NCBI GenBank assembly: GCA_950295325.1 | Contig: OX485804.1 | Span: 18,230,001 to 18,294,000, forward strand | Length of the DNA stretch: 64,000 bases | Direction: 5' to 3' | Source of the DNA: Polytrichum commune | Lineage: Eukaryota; Streptophyta; Polytrichopsida; Polytrichales; Polytrichaceae | Shown: positions 12,494-24,559 of the stretch, piece by piece | How positions within the stretch are numbered: the stretch's first letter is position 1 | How the letters are laid out: each line of letters opens with the position of its first letter | Notes under the pieces: model-generated | What the model saw: only the letters and a program-made list of their open reading frames with translations | Told to the model about the DNA's origin: nothing | The model's database searches: none | Translations under genes and position numbers: made by a program

Positions 12494-12762
12494 CGGGTTT
12501 TCTTATTCTCCACAATGCACTACCCCAAATGCATTACCTATCTTATGTAGTGGGCATCAAAAAGGGAAAGGAAAAGGGAAAGGAAAGGCACGGAAGGGAA
12601 GGCTCTTGGAAGTGGGCTCCTTTGCTTTCCATTTTGACCTCCCTCACTTGCTTTTCGATATTGGCATGCCCATTGCAAAATATAAAGGTAAGGTAGACGT
12701 GCCTAATAACTCCGACATAACATTACATGCTTAGCACTCACCGACATGACATTACATACTAA

Positions 12763-14157
12763 GGGCCACTTTATACTTGGGGCCAAATTGAGAGCCGGCC
12801 CCAACTCTCAAAATTTGGGCCAATAGGATCACTCGATTTCATCAAATCAGGCCCAAGGGCTTCATACTAGGGGCCGGCCCGAACACTTACTCATCCCAAG
12901 TGGCGTCCTAGGTGACACAAATGTGGCGCCAAATCATCGGGCCCTAATGAAGAAATCGGAACAAGCTTTTCCTCAGCCTGAACTCTCATTTGGGGCCGGA
13001 TTGGGCTCATCCATTGGATTGAGGTCATCTTGTCTATCAATCTGTAGGGGGCAATTTCTTTTCCTCTCCTCTCCTCTCCACTCCTCTATTAACACAACAA
13101 TTAGAGTAAATATGACTGCATTAGACTAATAAGACAACAATTAGGGCATTAATCACACACTTAAGATCAAAATGAAACATCCAAGCATTTAATCAAGCAT
13201 ATAGTATGGCTTAGGCTATGGGTTAGTCTAATAACGCATTGATTAGCATAAACATGATAGCATTAGGCTAATAACACAACAATTAGGGTGCTAATCACAC
13301 ACTTAAGATAAAAATGAAACATTTAAGCATTTAAGCATTTAATCAAGCACATGGTATGGCTTAGGCTATGGGTTGAGACTAATAAAGGCAACAATTAGTG
13401 TAAGTATGTTAGCAATAGGGTAATAACACAATAATTAAGGCTCTAATCATACACTTAAGATTTAAAAAATGAAACAAATAAGTGGTTAATCAAGAATTTG
13501 GCGTGCATTAGGCAATGGGTTAGTCCAATAACATAATAATTAGCAAAAATATGATAGCATTAGGATGATAACACAACAATTAGGGTGTTAATCACACACT
13601 TAAGATAAAAATGAAATATTTAAGCATTTAATCAAGCATATGATATGGTTTAGGCTATGGGTTAGTCTTAAGGAAACAATAAGTATAGACATGGTAGTAT
13701 TAGGCTAATAACATGACGATTAAGATGCTAATTATTCACTTAAGACAAAAATGAACATTTAAGCCGTTAATCAAGAATTTGGTGTGCCTCTTAAACCGCA
13801 CCCATCAGTTAATCCATTGAACATGGTAGATAAATTTATAGGAGCATTTTGACACCAAAATAGATTCAAAGGCCCCAATTTACTCTAGTGGGACCCAATT
13901 TCAATTCACTAAACCACAACCCTATAGAAATCATCCCCCATGGTAAGTGTCATGAAATTTAATTGTCGAGAACATTGGACATTGACCATAGTAAGCTTCA
14001 TGAAACTTAACCCTCAAGATCATCGGGCCCTAGAATCGGGCCTCATTACCTTACATGGGACAAGGTTGGGCCCGAAAAAAGTTCATAAAGTGGGGCCAAA
14101 TTGAGGGCTTAAAAGACATGGAATCGGGCCGGTCCCAAGCCGTGTATAAAGCCGCCC
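12763..14157. mobile_element. Possible inverted-repeat element carrying a tandem array
   Basis: The left end GGGCCACTTTATAC (12763-12776) and the right end GTATAAAGCCGCCC (14144-14157) are inverted copies with two mismatches. Both are followed inward by a GGCCCNA..., GCCGG(C/T)CC-rich stretch. The interior is non-coding and dominated by a five-copy tandem array (13105-13790). TAA precedes the left end, but a clear direct target duplication is missing on the right, so the boundaries are provisional. Confidence 0.45.
13105..13790. repeat. Five-copy tandem repeat, unit 140-152 bp
   Basis: The motif ACTTAAG recurs at 13159, 13301, 13453, 13598 and 13738. Each occurrence lies in the same context: ACACAACAATTAGGGTGCTA upstream, then AAAAATGAAACATTTAAGCA, TTTAATCAAGCA and GGCTTAGGCTATGGGTTAG downstream. 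The units have diverged. No reading frame is kept between units. Confidence 0.9.
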
Positions 14158-17100
14158 TTTAGCACTAGGATGTTGCACCCTAGTGCCGGGAATTTTGGGA
14201 ATTTCTAAGAAAAATACAATTTTTTTTTGTAAAGTCTGTTGAAAAGGGATGAAATTGTGGGTTTAATCCTTCTTTGAGATTTTTTTTTGTTATGAGCTCG
14301 TTAGCTTGTCGTGTATCGGAGCTCATTTTGAGAGTTTGTTAGGTTTGAGTTCATGAATTTGATCAAATGAGGCCCAACTCGGACAAGAGAAGCATGGTGA
14401 GGGTGAACTCCTAGGACCTCTTCTTTCCACCTCCCAAACTTTAAGAGGATTTTAACTTTTAAAATAGGGTATGTACATGGGACCCGCTATCATAAATCCC
14501 GGATCGACTTATGTAATGCTAGCTTGGCCCACCCATCCTAGTAGGACAAGCTAGAAAGTTGGTTTTAATAGTCTGACACCACTCTTTGTGTATGATAATA
14601 TGAGCATTAAGAGAACTTAGGTGACTTTGTGTTAATTCTTATGGTTGGGATTAAACCCATGGTTTCATTTGCTTTACATTACACATAACTCTATTACCCT
14701 GCTTGTGATGGGCCATGCTTGCAAAATGAATAGTACACATCTTATATCATTATATTTTCTATACATGTGAAATGTTATATTTTGAAGAAAAAAAACATAT
14801 ATTTAAAATTTTAAAAAGTATATTAAACGCTGAGACCACCATGGTAATACTTAATTAAAAGGTGGACTCTTTCTAACAACCATAATTAGGGCATCTAGAT
14901 TGCCCATTGTTTCTCACCCATTAACGAGTAGGCTCACAAAGTCCCTTAATACCGACAACTTTTGAGATGACCAATTGACCCAATGGCCCAATGAATAAAT
15001 GAGTGGACTATAGCATGGCTAAGTGCAAAACCATAGATTTTGCAAGGCGAAGATGAGTCCCAACCAATCCAACTAAGGTATATGAGGCTAATTCAGTCAA
15101 CTTCCTTGATTAAACCCCTATTGTTGGCTCCTAATCAGCAGTACACTCACTCTAATTGAGTGGGTGAGTAATACATGATGATTTAGCCACCACCTTGACT
15201 ATATTTGGGTCACTTGCCTTCGCGAAATTTAAACTACACTCAACATCCTCCATAATCAGGAGTGTTACCCACGAAGCTATGACACACTCAATTTTTGTGG
15301 GCGAGGTGGGCAAATTAGGAGGCAACATGTGAATGTGAGGTGCCGACCATCTTGTATTGTGGATATTCTATAATGAAAAGCCAAAGCCAGTTCAACAACA
15401 TTTAATCTTACATGTGACCACTTTAGAGACATGACACAACCAACATTGGCATCAAACTTTGTTTTAATTAGTAAATGACCCATGTAGAATTTGCTAATGA
15501 TGTCATCCACTTACACAACATTCGACATTTCAAAAAAATTCCCCCCTATGACACCATATTGAGAAGCATAGACTAATTCATTATGAAGCCTAGAACAATA
15601 CCTTCCTCGACTCCGATTTCATTGATTTCAAATTCTTTGATCATGATTTGTAATTGCTAACATGCTCAAGCTTATAATGCTCATATCCATTGGCGGGATG
15701 ATTCCACAAAATTGAAGGTGTCCACATTAGCCTCACCTACCTTGTTGGCTTGGTGCTCGCTCAATTAAGTACATGTTATTGTGGATTTAAAGGCTTGGAT
15801 GATGCCTCTCGGTCAATTAGGGGTTAACACTTAAAGATATCATGGTCAACATAAATTATGACATTTCACCTTAAACACCTCCATATGAGGCATTATGGCC
15901 CATAGTGGACCTCTAACCTCTAAAACCTTTAAGGGTTATCTCCTAAGTGTCCGAGAGGCCCATTATAGGCATCCCCATGCACAAAAATGTGTATCTAAGT
16001 TACACACTTTATTTTTAAACTAGTCATGTGAAAATGAACCACCTCCCTTAAATTACCTCATTCTTCAAGTGCACTTTTCACATTGATTGGATACCTTACT
16101 TTCTATTGAATAAGTGATTCACATGCACATCATGGATGCCCTTGGATGCAAAGTCATACTTTACATTTAAATCATTAATGTCACAAATGTGCATGTTATA
16201 TGTATCTTTTATCCCTAACCTTCCACACCCAATTTGCCTCCAATATGTCCATAAAATGTGACCTTGATTTCAATGACTGTAGTTGAAGGTTTTATTTATT
16301 TTTTTGACAAATCTAACTATATAGACATTTGCAAGTTAGTGGTGACTACTCACAATCCAAAATTTTAACGCTGAAGTTTTGTTATGTAGGAGATTATAAA
16401 TAGGATTGTCAATACATGTGGTTTTTAATGTCACACACACTATTTGCAAAGGGCCTAAACTAGATGCCTAGTGGTCTCAAAGTGCCATGCCCGCTAATTG
16501 CCAATATGATTCCATTTGTCAACATAAGTAACTTCTTTAAGTGAAAAATATATCTACATAATGACATTTAGGGTAGCACATTGGGATACGTTAGATGATA
16601 GTCTTGCATTTCAATATGCAAGGAGAAAATAGTTATGGGCGTACTAATGGCAAGTGTCATGTGTTTACATTTTAGTATGCAAGACGATGATATTCTTGAG
16701 CATACTAATGGTGAGTGTCATTTGTGTACACTTTAGTCAAGTTGTCAACCATTGTGTAACCTACACATGCACCTCATAACACTGTTGAACATGCTCATGC
16801 CAAGATATTCGTAAGCGCACTTGAACGCCAAGTGCCATGAGGTGACAATTGTGGTGAAGTTGTTAATCATCAGTGTGACCTAGCATACGCCACGAGATAG
16901 GGTAAGTGACACTATTACACACGTGACACTAAATACCATAAATAAGTGTTTAGTGTCAACACATAGTTGTCAAATAGATATGCGATCTTGAGGGGCAACA
17001 ATTTAGAAATTAAATTGGGGTTGGTTATTTCATCTAACATTCACTCAAATCATCTCCAAATGACAAATGTTATCCACATTCAAAAGACGGACAATATACT

Positions 17101-17952
17101 ACTCAAATCAATTCATTAAAATTTGAAACCATTATTTTATGATTTTTTGGGAAGCTTGCAATTTGAGGCAATGGTGCCACAATTGTGCACCTTCCACATG
17201 ACTTTACACCCACCAACACATGTCTGATTATAAATTCCAATGATACATATTTAGGATATGCTACATTTCAATGTCATGCAATTTCTTAGTTCAACTGGGA
17301 ATCGTTTGCACATAGGGATCAACAAACAAAAACATGTTCAAAATGTGATTGCCCTAAACCGTGGAGGTGACAAATGTCAAGTACGCATTCGTGGACAGGT
17401 TCCAATGTAAAACCAACTGAGAGCACACTCCCATATTTGCATTAATCCAAAAATAACTAACTTTACTGAATCAAATTATCCACATGGCAAGACATAGTAG
17501 ACTTGAACATGAACAAGAGGAGTAGTTGAAATAGTCTATGAACCATCCGAATTGTTGTCAAAGGGATATAGTGGATTGTTCAGGACTATATTATGGTTGC
17601 ATAGGACATCATGGGTTAATACGAAACAATGAACTCATTAGAAATTCAAGCCCATCAACAAACAAATATATGACATTAAGACTTGGTGAGGCTCGTAGAA
17701 ATTGTGTACTTGTAAATTATAGGTCTTCCATTGACTCCTTTGCACCTTCAATGTTTAACATGCTTTTAGTTCCTTAAATGGAAGGCACCATGCAAAATCA
17801 TTATTGTGGGTGACATTTACAATAAGGTAGAGGCAACTAATTCCAACCCCTGCCTAAATTTGTCCATTGGGACACCTTCACAATACCTTTATGCAACCAA
17901 AATATGTCCCAGTGCAAGTACGCAGCTGAAGGGTCGGCATTGAGTGTGTTGT
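14158..17952. other. Gene-free, no confident gene
   Basis: AT-rich intergenic DNA with short frames only. A short imperfect direct repeat (about 80-95 bp) occurs at 16590-16740, marked by CTAATGG(C/T)(A/G)AGTGTCAT. A small palindromic patch, GTGACACTAAATACC, lies at 16920-16960 and resembles MITE family A termini. I see no gene, RNA gene or promoter. Confidence 0.5.
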
Positions 17953-18286
17953 CTACACTAAATGTTGCATTTAGTGTCATATGGTATTTTATATCAATGT
18001 GGTGATTTTTTTAAGTGACCCTTCTTATGTTTAAGTTTACAAACACAATCATCCCAACTTACTTTTAGTTCGGGTGATTGAAAATTAGATGAAAAGTCAC
18101 TTAGTGAGTGACAAAATTTGCAACATTGTAAATCTATAATGCCCCTTTTTGCTTTTCTTTTTACAAGAAATGACACATAATTTTAGGTTTACATTTAGTG
18201 TTGGTGACACTACACACATGGTTTATCACTATCATTGAGCAAGACAATTAGAATTGGTGACAATAAATACAATATTTCATGTAGTG
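17953..18286. mobile_element. MITE, family A copy
   Basis: The left end reads CTACACTAAATGTTGCATTT then AGTGTCAT. The right end reads TGACAATAAATACAATATTT then CATGTAGTG. The interior shares GAGCAAGACAATTAGAATTG, CATTTAGTGTTGGTGACACT and a AAGTCACTT(A/G)GTGAGTGACA-like stretch with the copies at 26739 and 62579. Non-coding. Confidence 0.6.
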
Positions 18287-18625
18287 ATATTGGGCATTGA
18301 TCGGGCATGTCAATGACTACTTGGGGTCAACAAAGACTCTTTAGAGGATGTAGTTATTTAGGTTTAGTGACACATTATGCATCAATAGGCACATGATGCC
18401 AAATTTAGTAAATGGTGTGTTGGCTTGCATACCAATTAAGCCATATGGGGTCTAGTTCATAAGGTTAACATAGATGGCTTTGGGACCAAATGCCAAAAAT
18501 GAGGACGAATGGCTTAAGGTTGGGGCATATTGACTTAAGGGTAGGACGGGCTAGGAAAAGGCTAGATGTGGAGAAATGAAGGCTATAAGAAAATTGCTTT
18601 GTAATTAGGTAGTGGCCTAGTCAAG

Positions 18626-18649
18626 CCCCCCCCCCTCCCCCCCCCCCCC
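18626..18649. repeat. Homopolymeric C tract
   Basis: Two runs of cytosine, of about ten and thirteen bases, separated by a single T, just upstream of the hAT-like MITE at 18668. The length is likely to vary and to be prone to sequencing error. Confidence 0.85.
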
Positions 18650-18667
18650 TAATGACATTGAGAAGCT

Positions 18668-19088
18668 CATGGGGAGGTCACTCCGTTGTCAAGTTGAACA
18701 CCATGTGCGAACAACGTTTGCTACCCCTATATTATATGCCATAGATAATTTAAAAATTTATGATATTTTCTCTACATTAACACAACCATTGATAGAATCT
18801 TTTGTATGTATTTTTGAAAATTTTGGTCATCTTCATTTTTGTAGTAATTTTTTTAGTTCATTTTTGCGTCATTCTACTTAGAAACGGTACGTTTTATAAA
18901 AAAACAAATCATCAAATTTAGTTACCATTTCTTACTATGTAATAGGTACCATGTATATCTACTCATGAGTTTTTCTTTTGATAAAAGTTGACCCATTTTG
19001 GTGATGCTTTATGTAAAAAGTAGGATTTTTTATATGTAAAGTGTTCGCATGTGGTTGTTCAACTTTACAATGGAGTGACCTCCCCATG
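18668..19088. mobile_element. hAT-like MITE with exact 8-bp target duplication
   Basis: A 421-bp non-coding element starting CATGGGGAGGTCACTCC and ending GGAGTGACCTCCCCATG. The terminal inverted repeats are about 43 bp, with the match continuing through TTGAAC and the (C)ATGTGCGAAC-like inner block. It is flanked on both sides by GAGAAGCT (18660-18667 and 19089-19096). An 8-bp duplication is the hallmark of hAT transposition. A second copy of the same family, with its own 8-bp duplication, lies at 50926-51335. Confidence 0.88.
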
Positions 19089-19093
19089 GAGAA

Positions 19094-19325
19094 GCTACAT
19101 TTTGTATGGTATTTCATGTCACCAACTATTCATAGTTACACAATGCTATAATTTCTTGCTAAGAATGTAAGAATTAATAAATTAAGGCATTCGTGTTGTA
19201 TATATGTCCATACAACCTATTTCATTTTTGTTGGTAAAAGGGAAAGTCCACACTAAGAACTTATAACATAACATGATTTCAAATAATAAGTGACATTGAA
19301 CATCATAAATGGTATACTATATGTC
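19094..19325. mobile_element. MITE, probable family A copy
   Basis: It starts with AGCTACATTTTGTATGGTAT then TTCATGTCACC, directly against the target duplication of the hAT-like MITE. It ends around GTGACATTGAACATCATAAA then TGGTATACTAT. The ends are only loosely complementary, so this copy is degraded and its right border is approximate. Confidence 0.4.
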
Positions 19326-19652
19326 ATAAAAGAAATGGCCTATTATATTCACGTTGTAGTGAAAATATTTTTATTTTATTTTGAATGGAAAACATGCCAT
19401 CTCTTATGCAATTTGGATGCTATATATAGGCTAATGAACTATAGGGTTGGTATAAGCACCCTCTACCTTACATAAGGTCGAAAATGCAATATGCGCAGGA
19501 ATAGGGGCCCGGGCTCAAGGGAACGCGCGTTCCCAACAAGAAGGAAGGGCGAGAGAGCGAGACAGAGGAGAGAGAGAGAGAGAGAGCGAGGGAAGAAGAA
19601 GGGCGAGCGAGCAGTATTAACAACTTATTAGGGTTGCAGCAACAACTTAGCT
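19326..19652 (+). promoter_or_regulatory. 5' flank of the NDUFA9 gene
   Basis: This stretch leads into the NDUFA9 start codon. It contains a GC-richer part from about 19500 and a GA microsatellite at about 19560-19590, a common feature of plant core promoters and 5' UTRs. A lone transposon-end motif, GCACCCTCTACCTTA, occurs at about 19459; the same motif ends the element at 43588-44689. The transcription start is not determinable. Confidence 0.4.
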
Positions 19653-22600
19653 ATGGCGGGTGCCCTCGTCAAGAACGCGGGCTCAAGGGCAGCAGGCCCA
19701 GGCTCAAGGTCCTGGGCTGCCGCATTCACGCAGCAAGAGAGCCTTCTCCTGAGCCACCCCGATCAAGGTCATTTCCCCCTCCGCTTTTGCCTATCTTTTG
19801 TTCTCGCATCCTCCGATTCTGGTCGTTCTCGACAAACAAATGGCTGAATCCACACATTGGCCTTGCAGATATCGGTGGCACGCGTTTCTCTTCCTCGCTG
19901 GCAGTTTCGGGCAGTCATCGCCCTGTGAAGCGTGGCACTGGAGGTAGATCGTCAGTAAGGTGGAATTCATTGCCGTCTGTCGACCTAACCCCAAATGCAT
20001 GGTTTCCCTACTTGTTCGATTTCCAACAGATCGGAGATCTCCATTTTTCACTTACATACTTGCTTCAGTGAGGATTTATGGCAATTAAGAAGTTGCATTT
20101 TAATTCCATACCATTCAGAAAGTTTTAGTAGCATCTTCTAGTTGCATTTGACCTAGAAGGCCAGCTGAATTTAATTGTGGTCGTTTGTTCACTAAATATG
20201 AAGTGCTCGGTGTCCATTTGTCTAATTGCCAACGGATCCGGGATCTCCATTGGTCACTTATTTCAACGAGGAATTATGGCAGTTAAGAGGTTGAATTTAA
20301 GTACATGCCATTGAGAAGGTTTTAGTAGCATCTTGTTGCATTTGACCTAGTGGGGCAGCTGAAATCACTCGTGGCCGTTTGTTGACTAAACCTCAAGTAC
20401 TCGGTTTCAACTTGCTTGATTGCCAACTGATCCGGGATCTCCATTGTTCACTTGCTTGCTATGGAATTATGGCAATTAAGAAGTTTAATCTAAGTAAACG
20501 CCATTTGAAAGGTTTTAGTAGCATCTTCTTATCGCATGTAACCTAGTTAGCCAGCTAAAGTCAATCGTGGCTCGAATCCACTTCTCTTAACAATCTCATT
20601 CTTCTTCTATCAATTATCGAATATCAGCCAAATGAAACTTTTACCTGTGGATTGTGTACAGCGGAGTGGTCGCAACTGTGTTCGGAGCTACCGGGTTTTT
20701 GGGGCGATATGTTGTTCAGCAACTTGGTATGTTCATTTTCCTCTACAAATGTGCTGTGTATTTGTGGCACATTCTTTGAGGGTAGATAGAAAATTTATCA
20801 CGAGGATGCAGACGATGTCTCTTAAAGAATATGAGAGTTTGGGGTTTTAGTACTTCACAGTGTTGTGTTGGTACAAGTGTTAGCAACCTTGCTTTACACT
20901 GAAACATGATAATCCTGGATATTTCAGTATCATGCTAATACAATTCGTCATTTGGCAGCAAGGATGGGGTCACAAGTTATGGTTCCTTATAGAGGTGTGG
21001 ATGAAGAGTGGAGACATCTCAAGCTTATGGGAGACCTTGGACAGGTTATCTCATTTCAATTTTGGATCAAGCCCTAATTTGTAAAAATCATATTTCGTAT
21101 CTCATTGATGATTTGCATGCTCAATTCCTTTATTCATCAGCTGCTGCATGTAGTACTCTAGAAAGTACTTTCTTGAACCAGTGATACATGTGGAGGTCGC
21201 TCCAACACTCACATGGACGCACTCTGGTTTGTGGGGCATCTGTTGAACTGTCATCAGATAGTGCCTGTCAGGTACGATGTGAGGGATGAGAATTCTGTGA
21301 GAGCAGCTATTGCCAATTCCAACGTCATAGTAAACTGCATTGGTAGGCATCATCTCCCCTTGTCAACCTTCAGTAACTGCAATTCAAATTTTCAGACCAT
21401 GGGACAAAAAGTAGAGGCTCTTGTTGAGGAGGTTGCAAAGCAACATCTCATTGTGAACAGCTCATGTTTCATGTGAGTCTATTGCCCGTTGCATGTCTGA
21501 TTTCTATACATGTACATCAATTTCTGACCTAAGTGCTTACTGGCAATTTGCAAACTATCAGTCTGCAGTTAATGGGTTATTATTATCTTGTGGTTCATGC
21601 ATGCACACAGAACGGTCAAGTGGGTCTAAAACATTTGGTTTATATACTTGGAGATGGCCATACACATTTCGTATGTATAATGTGTGTTGCTTGCCATTGC
21701 TCAGGAAGGGAATATGAGACCCGGAATTTCAGTTATGATGATGTGAACTATCACAATTCCAATCGGATCTCTAAGGTGCAGCTTTTACTCAAATTTGGAG
21801 CATTCATTCAGAATATAAGCTGCTTGCACTTTAAAATAACCTCTTGTTTATGGCAACTGATGCTGTTTGGTACATTCTGATACATTTAGAAAATAGTGGT
21901 TGGAGTACGTACTATGCTGTTTCTTTGCTTTTAATTTCAATTTATGATCTTTTCATGGATGTCATTGAGTGATTGGGTTGTCAATGTAACAGTTGGCAAA
22001 GGAGCATGGAGGCATTATCAAGTACATACAAATGTCATGTTTAGGTGCATCCAATGATTCCCCCTCCAGCCTTTTGCGCTCTAAGGCTGCCGGTGAAGAA
22101 GCGACATTGCAAAACTTCCCTGAGGTTGGTCCCTCCATTCAGTTTATTACCATCTGCCACTATCTGCATAGGTATGTATAGTATCTAATTGAGCTGGATG
22201 TGATGCAGGCAACCATTTTGAGATCAGCACCAATGGTTGGGACCGAGGATCGATTGCTGAATCGATGGGCTATCCAAGCCAAGAAATTGCCTTTTGTGCC
22301 TATCCCTGGAGATGGCCTCAACAAGTAGGCATTTCTATCATTGGCCTTGTTTGTAGTTTTTTTTGTAACTACAACATACTTTTCATCTCTATTTTTTTTA
22401 AAGATGTTGATGCATTAATGAGTAACCAAGGAGCACTGAATGTTGATTGTGCTGCAGGATTCAACCTGTGCTTGTTCTTGATGTTGCTGCTGCAGTCATA
22501 GCAGCCATTAAAGATGAAGGTTTCAGCATGGGCAAGACCTTTGAGCTTGGAGGACCAGATGTTTTCACCATGAATGAGCTTGTACGAATATACTTCTGTC

Positions 22601-23515
22601 ATTGATGATAAGGTTTTCTGGTTTGGGATGGGACAAAATGATATGGTTGAAAAAATGTAATGCTTAGAGCATGAGCTGCAGATTGACTCCACAAATGTTA
22701 TACTTTTCTGAAAGTGAATGCTCATCTCATGAGGTGTTAGAGATATAATTGGGCATTGGAGCATACATGCTTTTCTGCTACCAACAGGATTGTTGATTCT
22801 GGAGCTCATTAGAAAGTTCTGATCAATGCAGGTTGAGTTGATGTTTGAGGCAATTCGAGAACACCCACGCATGATCCACATACCTATGTTCGCTGCCAAG
22901 GTGATAAGTGTTTTGGGCTTTGATTGACTTGCATCACTAAACTTGTCCTTCATCTACTCTTGGGCAGAATGGTAGTTGCTCACTTCACTGAGGTAGGTTC
23001 TTACTGATTTTATTGAGGTTTCTTGTTCCTCCTATACAGCTTGCTTCTTTGCCAAGGGAGATAGCATTGAAAAATGGGATCCCCATCCCTTTCCCAACCA
23101 CGTATCTGAAAGATTACTTGGACCAACTGGCTGTTGACAGCATTGTTTCCCCAGATGGTAAGATTATATCCTCACTATGTAGTGCAATTTGCTTGCATTT
23201 ATAACAAAGGTAGTAGGAACATTTTCTGTCCTGAGTGCAGTCTAAAAAGATCTGGGGTATAAACGGCAATTCTACAAACTCTCTAGCTCTTTGTGATATA
23301 TTAGTTTGGTATTAGGTTCACTTGCCTGCCTTAGGATGTTTGGTATCTGTCACTTATGCAATTCCATTTCCATGACAGCAATGGGATTGGTGGACCTTGG
23401 CATCACGGCGCATAAAATTGGGGGTGTTACAATTGAGCACCTGAATGCATACCGGACTGGTGGTCCATCTGTTGGCACTACTGTGGGTGAATCAGTTCAT
23501 GGAGCCGGCTTTTAA
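19653..23515 (+). CDS. NDUFA9: NDUFA9-type 39-kDa subunit of mitochondrial complex I
   Basis: Twelve exons join to a 402-aa protein: 19653-19767, 19869-19959, 20662-20726, 20959-21044, 21258-21342, 21705-21775, 21993-22124, 22209-22324, 22458-22581, 22832-22900, 23040-23157 and 23379-23515. All introns are GT-AG and phases match. It belongs to the atypical short-chain dehydrogenase family; in complex I this subunit binds NADPH structurally and sits at the membrane-matrix arm junction. Residues about 1-50 form an Arg/Ala/Ser-rich mitochondrial presequence. The Rossmann motif GATGFLGR is at 77-84. Later family blocks are REYETRNFSYDD, AKEHGGIIKYIQMSCLGAS, the APMVGTEDR-like segment, DVAAAVIAAIKDEG and ELGGPDVF. 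The ATG has G at -3 and G at +4. The length equals that of the Arabidopsis homologue as I recall it. Confidence 0.96.
20012..20570. repeat. Three-copy tandem repeat inside NDUFA9 intron 2
   Basis: Three units of about 190-205 bp begin near 20012, 20218 and 20411. Each carries GGGATCTCCATTG(T/G)TCACTT or its variant, TTATGGCAATTAAGAAGTT (or close), TTTTAGTAGCATCTT and a GACCTAG-x-GCCAGCTGAA block. The array makes up most of the 702-bp intron between exons 2 and 3. It is not coding. Confidence 0.88.
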
Positions 23516-23543
23516 TTGGTTGCATTGCATTGGTCTTTTTGTT

Positions 23544-23549
23544 AATAAA
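23544..23549 (+). terminator. Candidate polyadenylation signal of NDUFA9
   Basis: AATAAA lies 29 bases after the stop codon, followed by an AT-rich and T-rich stretch. Plant signals are loose, so this is only the best visible candidate. Confidence 0.35.
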
Positions 23550-24559
23550 ATGGGAACATTTCATGCATTCATCTAGATTTTATGGTTTGCGACATAGTTT
23601 CAGCTCATTACTTACTGTGTATAGAGTGAGTAATGGACTTCGGAGGTCACTTTCTGTCTGACCCAATGAAAGAGTGAGATTTGTGCTTAAGAATATGAAA
23701 CTTGCTAAACCATAAACGATCCAGTCATCATAGTGTATTCAAGTCCTTGGAATCTTAGGAACATTCACTCAAGATGACCAGTTTGGTATTGAACGCATGA
23801 ACACAATATTTGTTATTGCTTTGCGTCATGCGTCATGTGGGCAAAGCACGCAATTCAAATAGTGGAAGGCAGACAGCCATTTCCCCACCCGTAAGCAATT
23901 TCGCATCGGTGTAGTATAAGTGTGCTGTGAAGTGCTTTTTCGAGAATTGAAAGTTGATATCACGATTTATTTTGAAGTTGTGGTATTATTGTAGCCAATG
24001 TAGTCAACTCACATAACCCGGGTATTCAAATTTTCCTGGGCCATTGCCATGCACGTTTTATTTCAATTCTATCCTGCAAGAACAATGTCATGTTCGCATA
24101 TTCCAAGCAAAGATTTGCAAAGTTTCTTCTACATCTATTGAGATAAGATAAACTAATTAGAAGCTTTCACTTGGAAGTTAACATTTGGAGTGCAAAGGTT
24201 TACTTACATGCTGCAGAGATCCAAAAACACTGATACTCTGTGAATTTCCAGAGCCACTTGCAGATAATAAACTTCACTTCCTACTGTTAAAAAATACCAT
24301 CAACCACATCACTGTGGCACCAATGTTGGGAAATGTCGAACTGCAAAGAATAAAGGGCAGTTGCATTAAAGAGGGACAGGATACAATGGAGACACAGAGA
24401 ATCTGTAGCTAAATGTTTTGAATATCTATTTAAGCTCCATGTTCAGAAGGAAAAAATCCCTGCTTGCCAGTTGTTCCCACAACAAATCTGTTGTAATGGG
24501 CTCCTTTAACCAAGTGCAAACTCATGATGAGACACAAAAGCATGTGAACCACACTGAAC
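23550..24559. other. Spacer between convergent NDUFA9 and TIM10
   Basis: About 1 kb of non-coding DNA that holds the 3' ends of two genes facing each other. No gene or clear repeat is visible. The short open frames here have no family match. Confidence 0.6.
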
